The notes: generated from the sequence alone by a model not told the origin. A DNA stretch of 64,000 nucleotides from Paraburkholderia tagetis (GCF_022213065.1 NZ_JAKLJA010000012.1:123047-187046), one strand, 5' to 3'; positions 43,100 to 53,511 are shown, counted from the first letter of the stretch. Translations and numbers: made by a program.

Positions 43100-44017
43100 A
43101 TGGCTGACATTCAGAACACCGTGCCCGCCGCCGTCACGCCGCCTTCGGGCCGCGCGCTCGTGCTGCGCGAATTCTGGGCGAACTTTTCGCGCAACCGGGG
43201 CGCCGTGGGCGCCGGCGTGATCGTGCTGCTGCTCGTTTTCGTGGCGATTTTCGCGCCGCTGATCGCGCCGCACAGCCCCATCGAGCAGTACCGCGACTTC
43301 GTGAAGATTCCGCCCGCCTGGCTCGACGGCGGCAACTGGAAGTTCATTCTCGGCACCGACGAAGCCGGCCGCGACATCCTCTCGCGTCTGATGTACGGCG
43401 CGCGGCTGTCGCTGTGGATCGGCTGCGTCTCGGTCGTGCTCGCGCTGATTCCGGGCATCGTGCTCGGGCTCGTGGCCGCGTTCTTCGAGAAGTGGGCCGA
43501 CACGCCCATCATGCGTCTCATGGACGTGCTGCTCGCGCTGCCCTCGCTGTTGCTCGCGGTGGCCGTGGTCGCGATTATCGGCCCGGGCCTCACCAACACC
43601 ATGTTCGCAATCGCCATCGTCGCGCTGCCGGGCTATGTGCGTCTCACGCGCGGCTCGGCGCTCGGCGAACTGCACAAGGAGTACGTGACCGCTTCGCGCG
43701 TAGCCGGTGCCGGCACGCTGCGCCTGATGTTCTCGCAGGTGCTGCCCAACTGCACCGCGCCGCTGATCGTGCAGGCCACGCTCGGTTTTTCGTCGGCGAT
43801 TCTCGACGCCGCCGCGCTGGGCTTTCTCGGCCTCGGCGTACAGCCGCCCAAGGCGGAGTGGGGCGCGATGCTCGCCTCGGCGCGCGACTATATCGACAGC
43901 GCCTGGTGGATCGTCACGATGCCTGGTCTGTCCATCCTGATTTCGGTGCTCGCGATCAACCTGCTCGGCGACGGGCTGCGCGACGCACTCGATCCCAAGC
44001 TCAAGCGGATGGCCTGA
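43100..44017 (+). CDS. dppC: Dipeptide ABC transporter permease DppC
   Basis: The second permease subunit, 305 residues. It has the N-terminal FWANFSRNRGAVGAGVIVLL segment, the FILGTDEAGRDILSRLMYGA motif characteristic of OppC/DppC, and the EAA loop HKEYVTASRVAGAG. Two adjacent ATGs exist (43097, 43100); the second is 5 nt behind GGAGG and is preferred. Confidence 0.96.
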   Translation: MADIQNTVPAAVTPPSGRALVLREFWANFSRNRGAVGAGVIVLLLVFVAIFAPLIAPHSPIEQYRDFVKIPPAWLDGGNWKFILGTDEAGRDILSRLMYGARLSLWIGCVSVVLALIPGIVLGLVAAFFEKWADTPIMRLMDVLLALPSLLLAVAVVAIIGPGLTNTMFAIAIVALPGYVRLTRGSALGELHKEYVTASRVAGAGTLRLMFSQVLPNCTAPLIVQATLGFSSAILDAAALGFLGLGVQPPKAEWGAMLASARDYIDSAWWIVTMPGLSILISVLAINLLGDGLRDALDPKLKRMA

Positions 44018-44019
44018 TC

Positions 44020-45023
44020 ATGAAGAAAGAACTGCTAACCATCCGCAATCTGGCGGTGAACTTCAACGGCCTGCCCGCTGTGGACCGCGTGAACCTCTCC
44101 GTGGCGCCGGGCGAAGTGCTCGGCATCGTCGGCGAATCGGGCTCGGGCAAGAGCGTGACGATGATGGCGCTGATGGGCCTCATCGACGCCCCCGGCAAGG
44201 TGAGCGCCGACTCCATCACGTTCGACGGCCGCGACCTGCTCAACGCCACCGGCAAGGAGCGCCGCCGCATCGTGGGCAAGGACATCGCCATGGTGTTCCA
44301 GGACGCGCTCACGAGCCTGAACCCGAGCTACACCATCGGCTATCAGATCAAGGAAGTGCTCAAGCTGCACGAAGGCCTGCGCGGCGCGGCGCTCCATGCG
44401 CGCGCGTTGGAACTGCTCGACCAGGTGGGCATTCCCGACGCGAAGAACCGCATCGACAACTTCCCGCACCAGATGTCGGGCGGCATGAACCAGCGCGTGA
44501 TGATCGCGATGGCCGTGGCCTGCAACCCGAAGCTGCTGATCGCCGACGAGCCCACCACCGCGCTCGACGTGACGATCCAGGCGCAGATCATGGAGCTGCT
44601 CGTGCGCTTGCAGAAGGAGCGCGGCATGGCGCTCGTGCTGATCTCGCACGATCTGGCCGTGGTGTCCGAAGTCGCGCAGCGCGTGGCCGTGATGTACGCG
44701 GGCGAGATCATCGAGACCAACCGCGTGCCCGATATCTTCTCGCGCCCGCATCATCCGTACACCGAGGCGCTGCTTGCCGCGATTCCCGAGCACAACAAGG
44801 GGGCCATGCGTCTCGCCGCGCTGCCCGGCATGGTGCCCGGCCGCGACGACCGCCCGAGCGGGTGTCTGTTCGCGCCGCGCTGCAAGTACGTGGTGGACGA
44901 CTGCATGAAGGCGCGGCCGAAGCTCGATCCGGTGGCCGATCGCGTCGACCAAAACGCTTATGCACAGGTTCGCTGCATCAAGCCGCTGAACGTGGCGGTG
45001 ACTCAATCCAACGGAGGCGCGCG

Positions 45024-45027
<4 letters not shown>
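44020..45027 (+). CDS. dppD: Dipeptide ABC transporter ATP-binding protein DppD
   Basis: One of two ATPases that drive uptake. The product has 335 residues, with Walker A GESGSGKSV, signature MSGGMNQRV, Walker B LLIADEPTTALD and a His switch SHDLAVV. The C-terminal oligopeptide-transporter domain (CLFAPRCKYVVDDCMKARPK, with the conserved Cys of this class) is present. The start overlaps the end of dppC by spacing of 2 bp. It overlaps dppF by 4 bp. Confidence 0.96.
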
Positions 45028-46034
<1,007 letters not shown>

Positions 46035-46036
46035 GA

Positions 46037-47386
46037 ATGCCTGAAGCGACGGCGGAGCGTCGTTTTACGCGCCGCCAGCTCAGGGGCGGCCGTCGTGCCG
46101 CATTGAAGATGCAAGACCGGGGGCGCGTCATGACGGCCGGTGCCATGGCGTGGGCGCGGGTGCGTTCATCCCTGCGTTCATCCGTGCGTGCGTGGCTGCG
46201 CGCGGCATTGGGCGGGGCGCTCGCGCTGGCCGTCGCCCTCGGGCCGTCGCTCGACCGGCCGCTGCGACTCGTGTGGCCGCAGGGCGCGATGCACGGCCAG
46301 TCAAGCGAGGGCGGGGCATGGCACGCGTGGCTGGCCGCGCTGTCCCTCTTCAGCGGCCCGTTACTGCGGATGCAATCGTTCATGCCCAGCGCGCTTGCCG
46401 CGACCGCCGCCGCCAACACGCCCGGTGTGCATCCCGCCATTCCCGCGCCCGGCCTGCCCTCGGGTGGCGGCCTGCCAGGCTTTCACTCGCCGCCGGCCGT
46501 GCCGAGCTACGCGTCGGGCACCACGGCGGGCGGTCCGGTGCGCACGCAACCGGCGCGCATGCCGTTCTATGTCGCCACGCGCGGCACCACCACCATCTAT
46601 CTGCTCGGCACGCTGCATGTGGGCGACCCCGCCGACTACCCGCCAAACCAGCCGTTCCGGGCGCCGATCCTCGCGGCGCTCAACGCCTCGCCCACGCTCG
46701 CGCTCGAACTCTCGCCCGACGATCTGCTCGTCTCCCAAGACGACGTCTCGAAATATGGCGTGTGCCGCAAACCCTGCCTGCAACAGCTCCTGCCCGACCC
46801 GCTGTGGGCGAAGCTGGCGGCGCGCTTGCGCGGCAACCCCGAGGCGCTCGCCGAAATCCGCAAGATGAAGCCGTGGCTCGCCTCGCTGCTGGTGGAAACC
46901 TACGATTCACTGAGCGCCGGCCTGCAGACCGAATACGGCACCGAGGCGCAGTTGCAGAACGTGTTCCTGAGTCTGAAGGGGCGGCGCGTGATCGGGCTGG
47001 AAACGCTGGCCGAGCAGATGCGTGCGTTCACGTACCTCAACCTCGCGCAGCAGCGCGAAATGCTCGCACAGGATCTCGCGCAGACGCCCGCGCAAAACGT
47101 CGCCGACGTGCACACGCTGCTGCGCCTGTGGCGACTCGGTGACGCCGACGCCATCGCGGCCTGGGATGCCGCGCGCACCGAAAAACTTGCACATGACCCG
47201 CGTGTGGCGGCTTCGGTGGATAACCGCATCGTCTACGAGCGCAACCGGCGCTTCGTCGCGCGCATGCAGCAGTACGCCGCGCCCAACAAGCCGCTCTTCG
47301 TCGCGATCGGCGCGCTGCACCTGGGCGGGCGCAAGGGCGTGCTCCAGTTGCTGCGGCAGCGCGGCTTCACGGTCGATCCGGGCTGA
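46037..47386 (+). CDS. TraB/GumN family protein
   Basis: A 449-residue protein; the C-terminal ~280 residues match the TraB/GumN (TIKI-like) family: TTTIYLLGTLHVGDPADYPP (the GTLHVG motif), LALELSPDDLL, and the C-terminal FVAIGALHLGGRKGVLQLLR (second GALHL motif). The family is proposed to include metal-dependent proteases, but many members have no assigned role. A long hydrophobic, low-complexity N-terminus (residues ~60-190, Ala/Pro/Gly-rich) may form a signal or membrane anchor. The start at 46037 follows the dppF stop by 2 bp, so translation is likely coupled; the ATG at 46130 is an alternative. The 3' end overlaps the opposite-strand TPR gene by 20 bp. Confidence 0.75.
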   Translation: MPEATAERRFTRRQLRGGRRAALKMQDRGRVMTAGAMAWARVRSSLRSSVRAWLRAALGGALALAVALGPSLDRPLRLVWPQGAMHGQSSEGGAWHAWLAALSLFSGPLLRMQSFMPSALAATAAANTPGVHPAIPAPGLPSGGGLPGFHSPPAVPSYASGTTAGGPVRTQPARMPFYVATRGTTTIYLLGTLHVGDPADYPPNQPFRAPILAALNASPTLALELSPDDLLVSQDDVSKYGVCRKPCLQQLLPDPLWAKLAARLRGNPEALAEIRKMKPWLASLLVETYDSLSAGLQTEYGTEAQLQNVFLSLKGRRVIGLETLAEQMRAFTYLNLAQQREMLAQDLAQTPAQNVADVHTLLRLWRLGDADAIAAWDAARTEKLAHDPRVAASVDNRIVYERNRRFVARMQQYAAPNKPLFVAIGALHLGGRKGVLQLLRQRGFTVDPG

Positions 47387-49502
47387 GATCCAGCTCGCCG
47401 TTGGCCGGCGGCGTTGTCGGCGGTGTGTCTGCTTGCCCGGTTTTCTGCGCTTTGTGCGGGTTGGGCGCCTTCGGCGCGGATTTGCGGGCGCCCGCGCTGG
47501 CTGTGCGGCTGGGCTTTTCGGCGAGCGCGTCGCGCAGCTCGTCGAGCGCCGGTTGCCAGTCGCCCACTTCGCGCTGGCGAAAGAGCCGCGCCGTGGGGTA
47601 CCACGGTGAGTCAGCGCGCTTTTCGAGCCAGCGCCATTCGCCGTTCGCCGGCACGAGGATCCAGACCGGCTTGCCTAGCGCGCCGGCCAGATGCGCGACC
47701 GATGTGTCCACGGCAATCACGAGATCGAGATTCATGATGAGCGCGGCGGTGTCGCCGAAGTCGCGCAGATCGTCGGTGAAGTCGTGAATCGATGCGTGGA
47801 TCGTGGCGTCACCGGCCAGCGCCGCGAGCTGCGCGCGGGCCGCCTCGCCTTTTTGCAGCGAGAACCAGCTGATTTTCTCGAGCGCGAAGAGCGGCCGGAA
47901 CGCCGCCAGCGCGACCGAGCGGTTGCGATTGTTGTAGAAGGTCGGACTGCCGCCCCAGACGAGGCCGATGTTGCGGTAGCCGGCGGGCTTGCGCGCGCCC
48001 GCCTTGGTGACGGATTGTGCTGCGGATTGTGCGGCGGGTTTTGCGGCGGATTTTGCGAGAGGCTTTGCGGCGGCTTCGAGGTCCGCGAGCATGGCCGCCT
48101 GCACGCGCGGCTTCCACGCCTGAATGTCGACGTCGCGCGCGAACAGATAGGGCACCGTGGCCGGAATCGTGTCGAGCTCGGTGCCGCACGCGGACGGCGC
48201 GCTCATCACGTACAGCCAGTAGTCGTAATCGCCGGCTGGCGTGCCGGTCCACGCGCGGTGCACGCCCGGCACCGACTGCGCAAGCAGTTGCAGGGGCTGC
48301 GGCACGCACACGTCCACGCTCGCGCCGCGCCCGGCAAGCGTGCTCGCATAGCGCACGAACTGGATCTGGTCGCCGAAGCCTTGTTCGTGCACGAGCAGGA
48401 GGCGCTTGCCGTCGAGCGGCTCGCCTTGCCACTCGGCCATGCCTTCGATGTCGAACGGCGCGTAGTCGCACGCGCGCCAGCGCCGGGCGTATTCGGCCCA
48501 GCCTTCGCGATACTCGCCACGCTTGAGCTTGAGCCAGACCAGGTTCTGGCGTGCGTCGGCGTGCTCCGGGTCGAGTTCGAGCGCGCGCCGGTAGTAAGGC
48601 TCTTCCTCGTCGTTGCGGCCCTGCGCGCCCAGCGAAGCGCCCAGGCACACGAGATTCGCCGCGTTGGGCTCCAGCTCCACCGCCTTGCGATAGCAGGTTT
48701 CCGCAGCCCGATAGTCGCCGGTCTGGCCGAGCGCGGTGCCCATGTTCACCCAGGCCGCCGCGTAACCTGGCGCCAGCTCGACGGCCTGACGGTAATGCGC
48801 GATGGCGGTGGCGTCATTGCCGAGGGCGCGCAGCGCGTTGCCGAGGTTGAAGTGGATGGCGGCGTCGGCGGGCGCGAGCGCGAGCGCTTCGCGATAGCAC
48901 GCGAGCGCCTCCTCGTGGCGCCCGAGCCTGGCGAGCGCGCTGCCCAGGTTCACATGCGCGTTCACGGACGCCGGCGCCAGCGCGAGCGCCGCGCGGCAGT
49001 GGCGCTCCGCACCCGCAAAGTCGCCCGCTTCGCGTAGCGCCAGCGCGAGGTTGTTGTGCGCGTCGGCGAACCCGGGCGCAAGGCGCAGCGCTTCGCGCAG
49101 GTTGTGCGCCGCTTCGACGTGCTGGCCGAGCGCGAGCGCGGCGAGCCCGCGGTTGCTCCAGCAGACCGCGTCGGCGGGAGCGTGCCCGAGCGCGCGATCC
49201 ATCAGCGCGAGCGCGTTCCGATGGTCGCCGAGTTGATGGCGCACGACGCCCCAGTAATGCAACGCATCCGCATGCGTGGGGTCGCGCTCGATCAACGCGC
49301 GATAGATCGTTTGCGCTTCTTCAAGGCGTCCCGCGCTGTGGGCTTCGAGGGCGGCAGCAAAGCGCGCGCCAGGATCGGCATATTCAGCGGCATCGGCGTG
49401 GTCAGCGCGTTCAGCGCGTGCGGCACATTCGGCGGAATCGGGGGAATCGGCGGAATCGTCGGGCGTGGACGGATCGGCGGGACCGGAGGCGTTCGGAGTC
49501 AT
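47367..49502 (-). CDS. TPR-repeat protein with GT9-like glycosyltransferase domain
   Basis: A 711-residue protein. Residues ~45-330 hold about eight TPR units (for example CWSNRGLAALALGQHVEAAH). Residues ~350-660 resemble a family-9/heptosyltransferase-type domain: RLLLVHEQGFGDQIQFVRYA (a GDQIQF motif), GLVWGGSPTFYNNRNRSVAL and DLVIAVDTSVAHLAGALGKP. Acceptor unknown. TPR + GT9 proteins in Burkholderia-type genomes are often found among flagellin or surface-glycan modification genes. Low-complexity Lys/Ala/Ser runs occur near residues 480-505, and the C-terminal ~50 residues are basic, Pro- and Thr-rich. The start at 49502 is inferred from the N-terminal pattern; no strong ribosome site is visible. 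Confidence 0.75.
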   Translation of the reverse strand: MTPNASGPADPSTPDDSADSPDSAECAARAERADHADAAEYADPGARFAAALEAHSAGRLEEAQTIYRALIERDPTHADALHYWGVVRHQLGDHRNALALMDRALGHAPADAVCWSNRGLAALALGQHVEAAHNLREALRLAPGFADAHNNLALALREAGDFAGAERHCRAALALAPASVNAHVNLGSALARLGRHEEALACYREALALAPADAAIHFNLGNALRALGNDATAIAHYRQAVELAPGYAAAWVNMGTALGQTGDYRAAETCYRKAVELEPNAANLVCLGASLGAQGRNDEEEPYYRRALELDPEHADARQNLVWLKLKRGEYREGWAEYARRWRACDYAPFDIEGMAEWQGEPLDGKRLLLVHEQGFGDQIQFVRYASTLAGRGASVDVCVPQPLQLLAQSVPGVHRAWTGTPAGDYDYWLYVMSAPSACGTELDTIPATVPYLFARDVDIQAWKPRVQAAMLADLEAAAKPLAKSAAKPAAQSAAQSVTKAGARKPAGYRNIGLVWGGSPTFYNNRNRSVALAAFRPLFALEKISWFSLQKGEAARAQLAALAGDATIHASIHDFTDDLRDFGDTAALIMNLDLVIAVDTSVAHLAGALGKPVWILVPANGEWRWLEKRADSPWYPTARLFRQREVGDWQPALDELRDALAEKPSRTASAGARKSAPKAPNPHKAQKTGQADTPPTTPPANGELDLSPDRP

Positions 49503-49576
49503 GGGAATGGGAGGCGGATCGGGCGCGCTGCGCAAGGGGCGCGGAACCGGCCGAAATGGGGGAGAACCGCACAAGG

Positions 49577-49604
49577 TAAGGTTCTGGCCTTGCCGCTTCG
49601 ATAA
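49577..49604 (+). promoter_or_regulatory. Candidate sigma-28-like promoter upstream of the GT2 gene
   Basis: TAAGGTTC (49577-49584), 12-nt spacer, TTCGATAA (49597-49604). The match is 6/8 to the FliA -35 and 6/8 to the -10, with the same 12-nt spacing as the better candidate at 22111-22138. It lies about 160 bp before the GT2 start, on the coding strand. Confidence 0.35.
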
Positions 49605-49762
49605 GAAAACTCCGAAAGCGACGCAACCCATGACGAAACGCCATGCGCGGCCCAAAAGGGGAATGCGGGTGAATGTGGGTGAATGCGGCTTTAGAGGGAA
49701 TTCGATTTCGGTTCCCATGAGGCGGCTCTACCATCCGGCTTTTGTCTGGCCAGGAGGGCAAT

Positions 49763-50647
49763 ATGACGAATTCACCAACCACCCGGACCGACGCGCCGGG
49801 TGTACCTATTCTGTCCACTGCGGTGCCCACTGCGGTATCCACTGCAATGCCCACTGCGCCCATTGTCAGCGTCATCACGCCCACCTGCGAGCGCGAGGCC
49901 ATGCTGCCGCATGTGTACCGGTCGTTCGCGCATCAGGACCTGGGGGCCTGCGAGTGGATCGTGGTGGACGACAGCGAGCGGCCCAGCGCCTTCATGCAGG
50001 GCCTCGGCGATGCACGCGTGGTGTATCGCCACGTGCCGCAGCGCATGAGCGTCGGTGCCAGGCGCAATCTCGCGGTGGCGCTCGCGCGCGCCGAAGTCAT
50101 CGCCCATTTCGACGACGGCGAATACTATGCGCCGGATTATCTGCGCGTCATGTGCGCGCAGTTGGGCGCGCGCCGGGCGGATATCGTCAAGCTCAGTGCG
50201 TTCTTTCTGTATAGCCGCATCTATGGCCAGTTCGCGTGGTGGGACTTGCTGCGCAAGAGCGGGCTGCATTTTCACTGGAGTCCGCAGCCCATGACGGCGC
50301 TCAACTTTCCCGTCGATCATCGCGCGTTTGCCGACAACCATTCCGGCTACGGCTTCAGCTACGTCTACACGAAGCGCCTGTGGGCCGCGGGTCCGTTCGA
50401 GTCGGGTTCGCACGATGAGCACAATAAGCGCCATGCGGACAGCACGTTCCTGCAAGCCGCGCTCGAGCGCGGCGCGAACCTCGCGCACTTCGCCGACGAC
50501 GTCGGTCTGTGTCTGCACGTCCTGCATACGCATCACAGCGCGGCGAGCTTTCCGCAGTATCTGCTGCCCGACGCGCTCGTGACGCGGCATTTCCCGAAGT
50601 TCACGCAGTTCGTGGAGGCGCTGCGCACCGCGCCTGCCGAGCGGTAA
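49763..50647 (+). CDS. Family 2 glycosyltransferase
   Basis: A 294-residue GT-A glycosyltransferase. N-terminal 38 residues are Thr/Ala/Pro-rich (repeats of TAVPTAVSTAMPT), then IVSVITPTCEREAMLPHVYR, EWIVVDDSERPS (nucleotide-binding Asp), AEVIAHFDDGEYYAPDYLRV (DxD-like FDDGEYY) and a C-terminal region with SGYGFSYVYTKRLWAAGPFE. Acceptor unknown. It is divergent from the TPR-GT9 gene, so the two may work in one glycan pathway. The ATG at 49763 is 5 nt behind AGGAGGG. Confidence 0.82.
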   Translation: MTNSPTTRTDAPGVPILSTAVPTAVSTAMPTAPIVSVITPTCEREAMLPHVYRSFAHQDLGACEWIVVDDSERPSAFMQGLGDARVVYRHVPQRMSVGARRNLAVALARAEVIAHFDDGEYYAPDYLRVMCAQLGARRADIVKLSAFFLYSRIYGQFAWWDLLRKSGLHFHWSPQPMTALNFPVDHRAFADNHSGYGFSYVYTKRLWAAGPFESGSHDEHNKRHADSTFLQAALERGANLAHFADDVGLCLHVLHTHHSAASFPQYLLPDALVTRHFPKFTQFVEALRTAPAER

Positions 50648-50690
50648 AACCGGCGCTTCAGAACCCGAGCGCGTTCAGCAGCAAACGCGC

Positions 50691-51446
50691 TCAGGCGTCG
50701 GCCACGCCCGCCGCGCGCACGCCGATGCCGGCCTCGTCCAGCGCCACCCGGATGCGCCGCGCGAACGCGAGCGCATGCGGCCCGTCGCCGTGCAGGCAGA
50801 TGGTCTGCGCGTTGAGCGGCACCCACGCGCCGTCCACGGCCTGCACGCGCTGCTCGCGCACCATCGCGAGCGTGCGCGCGAGCACGGTGTCCTCGTCGTC
50901 GAGCAGGGCGCCGGGCTCGCTGCGCGGCACGAGCGAGCCGTCGGCGCGATAGCCGCGGTCGGCGAACACTTCCTCCACGGCCACGAGGCCTGCTTCGCGC
51001 GCAGCGCTTACAAGCCCGCTGCCCGCGAGCGCGAACACCGTCACCGAAGGGTCGAAGTCGTGCACTGCGGAGACGATCGCGTCGGCGATCTTCGCGTCGC
51101 GCGCGGCCTGGTTGTAGAGCGCGCCATGCGGCTTCACGTGCGCGATGCGCCCGCCTTCGGCTTGCGCGATCGCCGAGAGCGCGCCGAGCTGGTAGAGCAC
51201 GCCCGCGTAGATTTCCTCGGCGGGCAGGTTCATCTCCTTGCGGCCGAAGTTCTCGGGGTCGTTGAAGCTCGGATGCGCGCCGATCGACACGCCTTTTTCC
51301 ACGGCCCAGCGCACGCACTCGCGCATGGCGTTGGCGCCGCCCGCGTGCCAGCCGCAGGCGATGTTGGCCGAACTCACGAGGTCGAGCAGCGCCTCGTCGG
51401 AGCCGCAGCCTTCGCCGAGATCGGCGTTCAGATCAATGGTCGTCAT
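50691..51446 (-). CDS. pxpA: 5-Oxoprolinase subunit PxpA (LamB/YcsF family)
   Basis: With PxpB and PxpC it hydrolyses 5-oxoproline (pyroglutamate) to glutamate using ATP. The product has 251 residues and starts MTTIDLNADLGEGCGSDEAL; NIACGWHAGGANAMRECVRW, VKPHGALYNQAARDA and ICLHGDGPHALAF are conserved in the family. The ATG at 51446 has GGAGA upstream; the frame is open further up, but the leader there is repetitive and not conserved. It lies last in the pxpB-pxpC-pxpA order, 224 bp after pxpC; that gap contains short GACTCGGCC and CTTCATGC repeats. Confidence 0.93.
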   Translation of the reverse strand: MTTIDLNADLGEGCGSDEALLDLVSSANIACGWHAGGANAMRECVRWAVEKGVSIGAHPSFNDPENFGRKEMNLPAEEIYAGVLYQLGALSAIAQAEGGRIAHVKPHGALYNQAARDAKIADAIVSAVHDFDPSVTVFALAGSGLVSAAREAGLVAVEEVFADRGYRADGSLVPRSEPGALLDDEDTVLARTLAMVREQRVQAVDGAWVPLNAQTICLHGDGPHALAFARRIRVALDEAGIGVRAAGVADA

Positions 51447-51670
51447 GATGTTTCTCTCCGTGTTGCCTCGCGCCCCATCGCCGCGCTTCGATGCGTCGCG
51501 GGCGCGCGATGTCTGGCTCGATGCCTTGCTGCTTGTCCGTTGACACGGTTGGCCGGGTTGGCTGATTGACCGACTCGGCCCGGGTTGAGCGACTCGGCCG
51601 GGTCGGCGATGGCGTTGCCGCTCCACCGGCTCGCTTCGCCGCCCGCTTCATGCCGCTTCATGCGCCCACT

Positions 51671-52750
51671 TCATGCGCCCGGGCTCCCGGTCGCCGCAGC
51701 GCGCACGCGCCGGCTCGCATGACGCTCGTCCTGCATGGCGATCGCGGTATCGATCTGCCGCAAATACGCCCGTTCCTCCTGTAGCGCGTGGCGCGCGACA
51801 GCCGGCGTCGCCTCCACGAAGCGCAGGCCCGCCGTGAGCCGCACTTGCGCGAGCTTCCACAGGTCGGCGCGGACCACGGCGCCGATCTTCGGATAGCCGC
51901 CCGTGGTTTGCGCGTCGCTCATCAGCACGATGGGCTGGCCGTTCGGCGGCACCTGGATCGTGCCCGGCAGCACCGCGTGCGAGAGCAGGTCGGTGCCCGT
52001 CTCGCGCGCGAGCGGCGTGCCTTCGAGCCGATAACCCATGCGGTTGCTGTTGGGCGTGACGAGCCATTCGTCGGACCAGAAGGCGCGCTGCGCTTCGGGC
52101 GTGAAGCTGTCGTACTCGGGGCCGCGCAGCACGCGCACGGGCACGGCCCACAGCACGCCGTCCGGATGGCGGCCGCGCCGGTGAGGCGCTTCCTCGAGGT
52201 AGGCAAAGCCGCATTGCGACGGCGCCTTCACGCCGAACGGCGGCGCGCCGGGCGTGAGCGACGCGCGCTCCCCGCCCGCCGCGAACGACGCGCCCGTGGC
52301 GAGGCGGTCGCCATCCTTGAGCGCGCGGCCCGCCAGGCCGCCGAAGCCGGCGGCGAGGTCGGTGCTGCGCGAGCCGAGCATCGGCAAGACGTCGATGCCG
52401 CCCGCGACACACACATAGGCGCGCATGCCGCGCTTCGCGCCATTGAGCACGAGTTCCTCGCCGGCCGCGACCGGCAGGCTCCACCACGACCACACCGGCT
52501 TGCCGCCGAGCGTCGCGCCGAATTCGGTGCCGGTGATGGCCACGCGCGTCGCGCGCGCGAAGCGCAGCGCCACCGGGCCGAAAGTGATTTCGAGCCCCGC
52601 CGCGTCATGCCGGTTGCCGACGAGACGGTTGCCCACTTCGAGCGCGAGCGTGTCGAGGGCGCCGCCGGTGGCGACGCCGAGATGCCGGTAACCCGGCCGG
52701 CCGAGATCCTGGACCGTGGTGAGCAGGCCGGCGCGCAGCACTTCGATCAT
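51671..52750 (-). CDS. pxpC: 5-Oxoprolinase subunit PxpC (KipA/AHS2 family)
   Basis: A 359-residue biotin-independent carboxyltransferase-like subunit. It starts MIEVLRAGLLTTVQDLGRPG, the AHS2 signature, and carries CVAGGIDVLPMLGSRSTDLA and MGYRLEGTPLARETG, ending in a divergent tail. It overlaps pxpB by 4 bp. The last ~50 residues are variable. Confidence 0.92.
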   Translation of the reverse strand: MIEVLRAGLLTTVQDLGRPGYRHLGVATGGALDTLALEVGNRLVGNRHDAAGLEITFGPVALRFARATRVAITGTEFGATLGGKPVWSWWSLPVAAGEELVLNGAKRGMRAYVCVAGGIDVLPMLGSRSTDLAAGFGGLAGRALKDGDRLATGASFAAGGERASLTPGAPPFGVKAPSQCGFAYLEEAPHRRGRHPDGVLWAVPVRVLRGPEYDSFTPEAQRAFWSDEWLVTPNSNRMGYRLEGTPLARETGTDLLSHAVLPGTIQVPPNGQPIVLMSDAQTTGGYPKIGAVVRADLWKLAQVRLTAGLRFVEATPAVARHALQEERAYLRQIDTAIAMQDERHASRRVRAAATGSPGA

Positions 52751-53439
52751 GCGTGGGTCTCCTCGACGGGGTTCTCGTTGATATTCTCGATGACGAAACG
52801 CACGCGGTCGCCGGGCATGAGCAGCGTGGGCGGATTGCGTGCGGGTTCGAAAAGGGCCAGCGCGGTGCGGCCGATCAGTTGCCAGCCGCCGGGCGCCTGC
52901 GCGGGATAGATACCGGTCTGCTCGCCGCCGATGCCCACCGAGCCGGCGGGGACGGCGAGGCGCGGCTCGCGCCGGCGCGGTGTGTGCAGCGCGGCGTCGA
53001 GCCCGCCGAGATAGGCGAAGCCCGGCTGAAAGCCGAGGAAGAACACGGTGTAGACACCCGCCGCGTGACGCGCGGCGACATCGGCGGGCGCGAACCCGGT
53101 GTGCCGCGCGACGGCGACGAGATCGGGGCCGGCTGTGCCGCCGTAGCTCACCGGGATCTCGACTTCGCGGCCCTCCTGCGCGGCGTGCTCCGCACCCTCG
53201 GCGTCGCGCCAGGCTGCTTCGAGCGCGGCGGCGAGCGCGTCGGGATTGGCGGCGAGCGTATCGAAGGTGATCGTCAGATTGTTCATGCCAGGCACGACTT
53301 CGCGCACGGCGTCCCAGCCGCGCACGCTCGCGGCCACGGCCCAGACGCGGCGCTGGACCTCCAGCGTGGCGGGCGGCGGGATTTCGCAGACGAGGGCTTC
53401 GTCGCCGAGAAAGTAAATACGGGGAACAGGATTGCGCAT
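52747..53439 (-). CDS. pxpB: 5-Oxoprolinase subunit PxpB (KipI/AHS1 family)
   Basis: A 230-residue subunit with the AHS1 pattern: PVSYGGTAGPDLVAVARHTG, VYTVFFLGFQPGFAYLGGLD, VPAGSVGIGGEQTGIYPAQA and PGGWQLIGRTALALF. It is the first gene of the operon. The ATG at 53439 has GGAG about 10 nt upstream. Confidence 0.93.
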   Translation of the reverse strand: MRNPVPRIYFLGDEALVCEIPPPATLEVQRRVWAVAASVRGWDAVREVVPGMNNLTITFDTLAANPDALAAALEAAWRDAEGAEHAAQEGREVEIPVSYGGTAGPDLVAVARHTGFAPADVAARHAAGVYTVFFLGFQPGFAYLGGLDAALHTPRRREPRLAVPAGSVGIGGEQTGIYPAQAPGGWQLIGRTALALFEPARNPPTLLMPGDRVRFVIENINENPVEETHA

Positions 53440-53494
53440 GGTTTCAGGCTCCGGCGCCGGGCCAGGCGACCGATTTTTTGTCAGGGTGCATTCT

Positions 53495-53511
53495 CGATAA
53501 TTTATCGATAA
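53495..53511 (-). promoter_or_regulatory. Overlapping AT-rich palindromes upstream of pxpB
   Basis: CGATAATTTATCGATAA contains two overlapping perfect palindromes: CGATAA-T-TTATCG (53495-53507) and TTATCGATAA (53502-53511). It lies 56 bp upstream of the pxpB start in an otherwise GC-rich sequence and is a good operator or promoter candidate for the pxp operon. Confidence 0.5.
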
